12,048 bases of DNA, from positions 1-12,048 of the forward strand of contig CBDUQI010000184.1 in NCBI GenBank assembly GCA_965369325.1. The letters run 5' to 3'. Positions 8,204 through 12,048 of this stretch are shown piece after piece (positions within the stretch are counted from its first letter, which is position 1; each line of letters opens with the position of its first letter). The DNA is from CBDUQI01 sp965369325. GTDB taxonomy: Bacteria; Pseudomonadota; Gammaproteobacteria; Steroidobacterales; JBCBZW01. The position numbers and the translations under genes were made by a program. The notes under the pieces are model-generated. The model saw only the letters and a list, made by a program, of their open reading frames with translations, was not told the DNA's origin and did not search any database.

Positions 8204-8230
8204 AGGCCAGCCCAGGTGCTGCCTTGGCCT
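8204..8230. repeat. Second inverted repeat in the convergent intergenic region
   Basis: AGGCCA (8204-8209) and TGGCCT (8225-8230) form a 6-bp stem with a 15-nt loop, immediately after the longer hairpin at 8161-8200 and 20 bp before the stop of the VOC gene. It may act with the first hairpin as a transcription barrier for both convergent genes. Evidence is limited to base pairing. Confidence 0.3.
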
Positions 8231-8250
8231 ACGGCGCGTCCGCGCAGTCC

Positions 8251-8655
8251 TCAAGCGCCCTCTAGCGCTTGGGTAACCTGCGGGTGATCGTAGGTGGTCA
8301 GCTCATGCAAATTGCCGTCCGGATCTTCAAAATACATCGACCAGCACAACGCGTGATCTGTTAGCCGCAGCGTCAGCCCTTCCTGCTCCAGATGAGTTTT
8401 CCATGCCAGAAACTGTTTGCCATCCACACCGAAGGCCGCGGTGGAACTGGGTGGCTTGTCAGAGGCGAACAAAGCGATATGTACCTTGCCCGAGGCGTCC
8501 GTCAGGGTGAGTGGCCCCCGCGGGTCCTGCGCCCAGCGCGCCAGCGCCGGATCAGGCGTGAATCCAAGCGTGCGTGTGTACCACTGCGCCGCTTGCTCGC
8601 GATCGGCAACGTAGACGTGGATATGATCGATACGGTCAACGGTGGGGGCGGGCAT
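8251..8655 (-). CDS. VOC superfamily (glyoxalase/bleomycin-resistance fold) protein
   Basis: A 134-residue single-domain protein with the paired beta-alpha-beta-beta-beta modules of the vicinal oxygen chelate fold. The N-terminal half begins with DRIDHIHVYVAD (7-18), including candidate metal ligand H11 or H13, followed by A-Q-W-Y-x-R-x-L-G-F. The C-terminal half contains SMYFEDPDGNLHELTTYD (106-123), where the DPDGN turn and E118 are the classic closing motif and metal ligand. H101 is a further candidate ligand. The length is normal for a small glyoxalase-like protein. A good AAGGAG (8661-8666 on the plus-strand scale) lies five bases upstream of the ATG. Substrate cannot be assigned: members include glyoxalases, dioxygenases and resistance proteins. 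It is divergent from the SufR-like regulator, with a palindrome between them, so it may be under that regulator's control. Confidence 0.9.
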   Translation of the reverse strand: MPAPTVDRIDHIHVYVADREQAAQWYTRTLGFTPDPALARWAQDPRGPLTLTDASGKVHIALFASDKPPSSTAAFGVDGKQFLAWKTHLEQEGLTLRLTDHALCWSMYFEDPDGNLHELTTYDHPQVTQALEGA

Positions 8656-8705
8656 ATCGGCTCCTTGGCAAACCAGTGGGTCTGCGAGGTGATGAGAGGG
8701 CTTGC

Positions 8706-8733
8706 AATAAAGAAAGTAATATGTTTCTTTATT
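8706..8733. promoter_or_regulatory. 28-bp perfect palindromic operator in the divergent VOC / SufR-like intergenic region
   Basis: AATAAAGAAA (8706-8715) is repeated as its exact reverse complement TTTCTTTATT (8724-8733) around an 8-bp centre. It is AT-rich within GC-rich DNA and lies 25 bp upstream of the regulator's GTG start, in the 103-bp gap between divergent genes. This is what an operator for a dimeric winged-helix regulator looks like. A TAATAT -10-like hexamer sits in its centre (8717-8722). On the minus strand a TTGACG (8753-8758) and a TAATAA (8729-8734), 18 bp apart, form a plausible promoter for the VOC gene whose -10 overlaps the right arm. Binding by the adjacent regulator is inference. 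Confidence 0.65.
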
Positions 8734-8758
8734 AACACCATGTAGCGGGAGACGTCAA

Positions 8759-9394
8759 GTGAGCCGGGCTAGCGACGAGCAGATTCTTCACCTGATCAAA
8801 AGCCGGGGAGCGCAGAGCACGGCGATGGTTGCTGCTGCACTGGCAGTGACTTCGGTAGGCGCTCGCCAACATCTTGAGCGGCTGGCGAGCGAGGCACTAG
8901 TAGCACATGAAGATCGGGCCGAATCAGTCGGCCGTCCCAAACGATACTGGCAACTGACTGCCGCCGGGCATGCCCGCTTTCCTGACACCCATTCGGTATT
9001 GACCATGGAGCTGATCGAGAGCGTGCGAGAGGTGTTCGGAGAATCCGGGCTCAAGCAGTTGATCAAGGCGCGTGAGACGCAGACCCTGGCCCAGTATCAG
9101 GCGCGCGTTGGCAAATACAAACAGCTAGGCAGGCGCGTGCAGGCACTGGCCAGCGAGCGAGCGCGTGAGGGCTATATGGCGCAGGCGCAGCGCCAGCGCG
9201 ATGGCAGCTACTTGCTGGTGGAGAACCACTGCCCCATCTGTGTTGCCGCGACGGCATGCCAGGATTTCTGCCGCTCCGAATTGCATATTTTTCAGCAGGT
9301 ACTGGGCGAGCAGACCAGCGTGCAGCGCGTGGATCACATCCTGGCCGGCGCCCGACGTTGCGCCTATCAGATAACACCGGAGAAGCAAAAATGA
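8759..9394 (+). CDS. SufR-like winged-helix transcriptional regulator with C-terminal cysteine cluster
   Basis: A 211-residue regulator of the COG2345/SufR-like group. The N-terminal DNA-binding domain (about 5-75) has a helix-turn-helix around ALAVTSVGARQHLERL and a wing with ESVGRPKRYWQLT (55-67). The middle is helical and probably a dimer interface. The C-terminal part holds five cysteines, C158, C161, C167, C171 and C201, in the pattern ENHCPIC...ACQDFCRSEL...GARRCAYQIT. SufR homologues use such cysteines to bind an Fe-S cluster, so this protein probably senses Fe-S or redox status. The start is GTG at 8759 with GGGAGA six bases upstream. The TGA stop overlaps the ATG of the Rieske gene (ATGA, 9391-9394), implying translational coupling. 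It probably binds the palindrome at 8706-8733 and autoregulates. MarR/ArsR-type annotation is an alternative label for the same fold. Confidence 0.87.
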   Translation: MSRASDEQILHLIKSRGAQSTAMVAAALAVTSVGARQHLERLASEALVAHEDRAESVGRPKRYWQLTAAGHARFPDTHSVLTMELIESVREVFGESGLKQLIKARETQTLAQYQARVGKYKQLGRRVQALASERAREGYMAQAQRQRDGSYLLVENHCPICVAATACQDFCRSELHIFQQVLGEQTSVQRVDHILAGARRCAYQITPEKQK

Positions 9395-11049
9395 CGGCGG
9401 TGAACCACGGCGACTGGCACTTGGTAATGGCACTGGCGGATCTGGGCGATAACGCCCGTCGCATGGTGCGAATCGACGGACGGCAGATCGCGGTCTTCAA
9501 TACCGGGGCGGGAGTATTTGCCTGCAACAACCGCTGCCCGCATGAGGGGTATCCGCTGAGCGAGGGTAGCGTGGATGGCAAATGCACGCTGACCTGCAAC
9601 TGGCACAACTGGAAGTTTGATCTGAGCAGCGGCGAGAACTTATACGGCGGCGATCAGTTGCGTGTGTACCCGGTGCAGGTGCGCGAGGGGCAGGTGTGGA
9701 TAGATCTAAGCGAGTTGCCGTTGGCTGCGCGCCAGGCCCAGGCATTTGCCAATCTGCACAAAGCCTTCGCCGACAACAACTACACTTGGATTGCGCGGGA
9801 GCTGGCTCGCCTGAGGTTGCTGCAGGTGGATGCCGGGGAGATATTAGCCCGTGTGGTCCAGTGGTCTTATCAGCAGTTCGAGTACGGCTGGACGCACGCT
9901 TATGCGGGCATGGCGGAGTGGCTGGCGTTGCACGATGAGCACCCGGGCGATGAAGAGCTGCGCCTGAGTTGCCTGTTGGAGAGTGTTGCGCACACAGCAG
10001 ATGATGCGGACGGTGAGCCTGAATACCCGTTCGCGCCCAATAGCGTCGCGTTTGACAGTGACGGGTTCCTGGCCGCGATCGAAGGTGAGGACGAGCCGCA
10101 GGCAGTGGCGATGTTGCGCGGCGCCTTATCGCAACGACCGGCCGATCAGGCGTGGGCTGAGGAACTGGAGCAGGTCTTCGCGCGGGCCTCACTGGCGCAT
10201 TACAACGATTTCGGGCATCCGCTGATTTATACCGCCAAGATGCGCGCGGTACTCAACCGCTTTGCACCGGGCCAACCCTCGCCTGACGGCCAAGGTGCGG
10301 CGCCGGGCTTGTTGTTGTCGCTGCTGCGAGATCTGGTTTACGCGACACGTGAGGATCTGATTCCGGAGTTTCATGACTACGGGCTGAGCCTTGCCGACTG
10401 GCCGCGGCAATCGGGCGGCGGCTTGGCGCCGGTGCCCGAGGTGGAGGTGTTACATGGGCTCAGCACCGGCAAACTCATGGCCCGGTTGCTGCAATCCGCC
10501 GGGCAGGACCCGCTGGCACTGTTCAACGCACTGGTCGGTCTCAACGCCCGCAACCTGCTTAGCTTTGATCTGGCCCACCAGCAGGCGATGCATGTGCCGG
10601 TCGCCAAAAATGTTTCATGGCTGGACTTTACCCACGGCATCACGTTTGCGGACGCAGTTCTGGGCCTGTGTACCCGGTACCCGGATTTGTGGCCGCAGGG
10701 GCTGTTGCAACTGGCTTGCTTCGCGGGCCGCAATGCGGCGTTCGCCAAGGCAACGCTCGACCTGGCGCGTTGGCATGTCGCAGATCCGCAGGCCTTCTAT
10801 GCCGAGCAGAGCGAGCGGGTGAGCAACCATGATTGCGATGAGTTTATCGTCAGCGTCCACCGGCTGAAGACGCTGCGTGCTGCGTACGCACTAACGCACG
10901 GCGAGCATGTGGGTGAGTTCCAGCTAAGCGAGGAGGTGGCAAGCCTGGTGTGGGCCGGGGTTAACCGCTACCTGAGTACACGGGTGCGGTTAAAGCAGGT
11001 GCGGCGCACCGCTTATCAAGCGCGACAGTTTGTCGCGCTTGACGGTTAG
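9391..11049 (+). CDS. Rieske [2Fe-2S] protein with large His-rich helical C-terminal domain
   Basis: A 552-residue protein. Residues about 8-106 form a Rieske ferredoxin-type domain: C49-P-H51 and C69-N-W-H72 give the exact C-x-H-x17-C-x2-H cluster motif, and the following W-K-F-D is typical. There is no signal peptide or membrane helix, so it should be cytoplasmic. Residues about 111-552 are mostly helical and not a recognisable ring-hydroxylase catalytic domain. They contain many His (H169, H201, H270, H276, H328, H355, H396, H401, H415, H462, H480, H490, H503, H506). Stretches such as HYNDFGHPLIY (270-280) and THGITFADAV (414-423) faintly resemble the questin oxidase family, but I hold this loosely. 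The ATG at 9391 overlaps the regulator's stop and has GGAG upstream; reading frame further upstream overlaps the regulator and is not used. The role may be a redox enzyme or self-sufficient oxygenase, under Fe-S-responsive control. Confidence 0.85.
   Translation: MTAVNHGDWHLVMALADLGDNARRMVRIDGRQIAVFNTGAGVFACNNRCPHEGYPLSEGSVDGKCTLTCNWHNWKFDLSSGENLYGGDQLRVYPVQVREGQVWIDLSELPLAARQAQAFANLHKAFADNNYTWIARELARLRLLQVDAGEILARVVQWSYQQFEYGWTHAYAGMAEWLALHDEHPGDEELRLSCLLESVAHTADDADGEPEYPFAPNSVAFDSDGFLAAIEGEDEPQAVAMLRGALSQRPADQAWAEELEQVFARASLAHYNDFGHPLIYTAKMRAVLNRFAPGQPSPDGQGAAPGLLLSLLRDLVYATREDLIPEFHDYGLSLADWPRQSGGGLAPVPEVEVLHGLSTGKLMARLLQSAGQDPLALFNALVGLNARNLLSFDLAHQQAMHVPVAKNVSWLDFTHGITFADAVLGLCTRYPDLWPQGLLQLACFAGRNAAFAKATLDLARWHVADPQAFYAEQSERVSNHDCDEFIVSVHRLKTLRAAYALTHGEHVGEFQLSEEVASLVWAGVNRYLSTRVRLKQVRRTAYQARQFVALDG
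11016..11042. terminator. Perfect 12-bp hairpin inside the last codons of the Rieske gene
   Basis: The 12-base arm TCAAGCGCGACA (11016-11027) and its exact reverse complement (11031-11042) enclose a 3-nt GTT loop. The hairpin ends five bases before the end of the TAG stop. It overlaps coding sequence for the C-terminal YQARQFVALDG. No T-run follows, so it may be a Rho-associated 3' stabiliser, a bidirectional terminator or a protein-binding palindrome rather than a classical terminator. Confidence 0.5.
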
Positions 11050-11067
11050 GGCATCAGGTTGTGGAAC

Positions 11068-11094
11068 GGGCGCAGTTTCAAGACTCGCGCGCCC
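11068..11094. repeat. GC-rich stem-loop between convergent Rieske and PEP-CTERM genes
   Basis: GGGCGC (11068-11073) pairs with GCGCCC (11089-11094) around a 15-nt loop in the 73-bp convergent gap 11050-11122. It could contribute to ending transcription from either gene, but it lacks a T-tract and the stem is short. Confidence 0.3.
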
Positions 11095-11122
11095 GCGGCC
11101 AGGTTTGCATTAAGTGCTGGCG

Positions 11123-11725
11123 TTACCGTTGTGCGCGACGTCGTGCCAGCAGCCCCATCAGGCCCAGACCGAACAGTGCCAACGTGGTCGGCTCCGGGAT
11201 CTGAGACATGATGCCTCTGAAGGCGAAGTCGATACCCAGTTCAGCGCCGATATCGCCGCCCCAGACAAACGCCTCAAAGTTCATCCCGTCAAAGGAGGAT
11301 GAGTTAAACGGGCTGTTGCCGTACTGCGAGTCGGTAAAGGTGAAGCTGCGCACGTTGCCGCCGTCAATCCGGTACTGCATTTCGCCGCCGGCAAACCCAT
11401 TGCTGCCGTTGGTGTCCATGTAGAGCGAGACGATGTCGAAGGTCATGGTGTCGCCCGATCCCGCGTAGAGCTGGTAGCTCTGCAAGCCGTTGGTTGAGAC
11501 GATGCCGCCGGTCAGGTCAAAGCTGAACGATTGATTGTCGTCAAACCAGTACCAGTCGGTACTCGGGTCGCCCGATCCGGACGGGTTAGCTCCGGTGTGT
11601 ACCACTGAAAACTGCCCGGCATTGCTTTCGATCAGCCCGTTAACCGGTACTGCATGAACCGTGGTAGCCAGGGCGAACAACAAGCCAGCGGAGAGCAGCG
11701 GAGCGATCCTAAAAGCTTTAGTCAT
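11123..11725 (-). CDS. PEP-CTERM sorting-domain secreted protein
   Basis: A 200-residue exported protein. Residues 1-25 form a signal peptide: basic MTKAFR, a hydrophobic core, and a likely cut after VHA25. The mature part (26-173) is rich in Gly, Ser, Asn, Asp and aromatic residues, has no cysteine and looks like a beta-rich extracellular domain of unknown function. The C terminus is a classic PEP-CTERM signal: I-P-E-P-T-T (176-181), a hydrophobic helix (about 182-194) and a basic tail RRRAQR. Exosortase and its partner machinery recognise and cleave such signals in biofilm or exopolysaccharide-producing Gram-negative bacteria; those genes are not in this window. The ATG has AAGGA upstream on the minus strand, and the stop is TAA. 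It is a lone gene, convergent with the Rieske gene. The class is certain from the motif; the specific role is unknown. Confidence 0.93.
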   Translation of the reverse strand: MTKAFRIAPLLSAGLLFALATTVHAVPVNGLIESNAGQFSVVHTGANPSGSGDPSTDWYWFDDNQSFSFDLTGGIVSTNGLQSYQLYAGSGDTMTFDIVSLYMDTNGSNGFAGGEMQYRIDGGNVRSFTFTDSQYGNSPFNSSSFDGMNFEAFVWGGDIGAELGIDFAFRGIMSQIPEPTTLALFGLGLMGLLARRRAQR

Positions 11726-12048
11726 TGTTTTTCCTTAGATTTTTTATTCTGATAGCCGGCTCGCCCATTTATTTTGGTTGTGCGGAGCCGTGTTGGATGT
11801 TCATTTATGTTGTAACCAACGGCTGAATAATGTCATAAAGCGGCGGGTCGGGCGAGGGTTTTTTTTAGCTTTTTGGAGCGAGATTGTGACGCAGTTCGCA
11901 GCTTCGCAGTTCGTCACCGGCTGAGCCGGCCGATGTGACCCGCGCAGCGTATTGAATGCCGCGATGAGAGCTGCTGCAGGCCCGCCCGGGCACCGGCCCG
12001 GCGGGCGCTGCGGCCAGGGATCAGTCCTGGTTAAGCGGTGTGCCCGTG
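11726..12048. other. 323-bp stretch without a confident gene, upstream of the PEP-CTERM gene, with several inverted repeats
   Basis: No long reading frame is supported here. It should contain the promoter and leader of the PEP-CTERM gene, but I see no clear -35/-10 or sigma-54 match. Structures seen: a bulged hairpin GCCG-tg-TTGG ... CCAACGGC (11787-11823); an eight-T run (11859-11866); direct repeats CGCAGTTCG at 11890-11898 and 11905-11913, enclosed by the inverted pair GTGAC/GTCAC (11886-11917); a CCGGCT/AGCCGG dyad (11917-11929); a strong GC hairpin (11976-12011); and a CCAGG/CCTGG dyad (12014-12030). A minus-strand frame entering from the right edge could end at TGA 12021-12023 with residues TGTPLNQD, perhaps the tail of a neighbouring gene, but 28 bases are too few to call. 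Confidence 0.5.
11976..12011. terminator. Strong GC-rich hairpin, possible terminator of a gene beyond the right edge
   Basis: GCAG-GCCCGCC-c-GGG (11976-11990) pairs with CCCGGCGGGC-g-CTGC (11997-12011) with one bulged base on each side and a 6-nt loop, giving about 14 base pairs. It lies just downstream, on the minus strand, of a possible gene end at 12021-12023, which would suit a terminator. No T-run follows on either strand, so the role is uncertain. Confidence 0.4.

Noticed and set aside
9256..9390. Upstream in-frame extension of the Rieske gene to 9256
   Set aside because: It overlaps the end of the regulator gene in another frame and has no Rieske-like sequence. The ATG at 9391 has a ribosome binding site and begins right before the domain.
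11726..11960. Sigma-54 promoter for the PEP-CTERM gene, as in PrsK/PrsR-regulated systems
   Set aside because: I looked on the minus strand for a -24/-12 match and found none. The kinase here also has only two membrane helices, unlike the many of PrsK.
1..12048. CRISPR array, tRNA, insertion sequence or prophage
   Set aside because: No regularly spaced repeats, cloverleaf, transposase or phage-like gene was seen. The repeats present are isolated hairpins or dyads.

Overview
The window is GC-rich, densely packed bacterial DNA. Its gene families suggest a gammaproteobacterium or related proteobacterium: an NtrC-type regulator with a sigma-54 promoter, a MacB/ADOP-type transporter, a SufR-like regulator, and a PEP-CTERM protein implying an exosortase elsewhere in the genome. 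This taxonomic guess is inference. No tRNA, rRNA, CRISPR array, insertion sequence or phage gene is visible.

Layout. (1) 1-738, plus strand: the 3' part of a putative zinc metallopeptidase of the DUF4344 type, cut by the window edge. (2) 768-3563, minus strand: a two-component pair, with an NtrC-type sigma-54 activator followed by an NtrY-like histidine kinase. (3) 3673-8151, plus strand: divergent from the pair, a near-consensus sigma-54 promoter leads into a three-gene export operon of periplasmic adaptor, ABC ATPase and an 811-residue MacB/ADOP-type permease. The adaptor is interrupted by a -1 frameshift near 4137. (4) 8152-8250: two inverted repeats between convergent genes. (5) 8251-8655, minus strand: a VOC (glyoxalase-fold) protein. 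It is divergent from (6) 8759-11049, plus strand: a SufR-like cysteine-rich DNA-binding regulator overlapping by ATGA a 552-residue protein with an N-terminal Rieske [2Fe-2S] domain and a large His-rich helical C-terminal region. A perfect 28-bp palindrome lies between the divergent genes. (7) 11123-11725, minus strand: a PEP-CTERM secreted protein. (8) 11726-12048: a non-coding stretch rich in inverted repeats.

How the genes probably work together. The kinase has two membrane helices and almost no periplasmic part. It should phosphorylate the NtrC-type activator, which then drives sigma-54 transcription of the divergent transporter, so regulator and target form one self-contained module. In the second cluster, a probable Fe-S-sensing regulator controls its own expression and that of the co-translated Rieske protein, and perhaps the divergent VOC gene, through the palindrome. 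The most unusual element is the Rieske protein: its 440-residue C-terminal region carries many His residues and faintly resembles the questin oxidase family, so it may be an uncharacterised self-sufficient oxygenase or redox enzyme.
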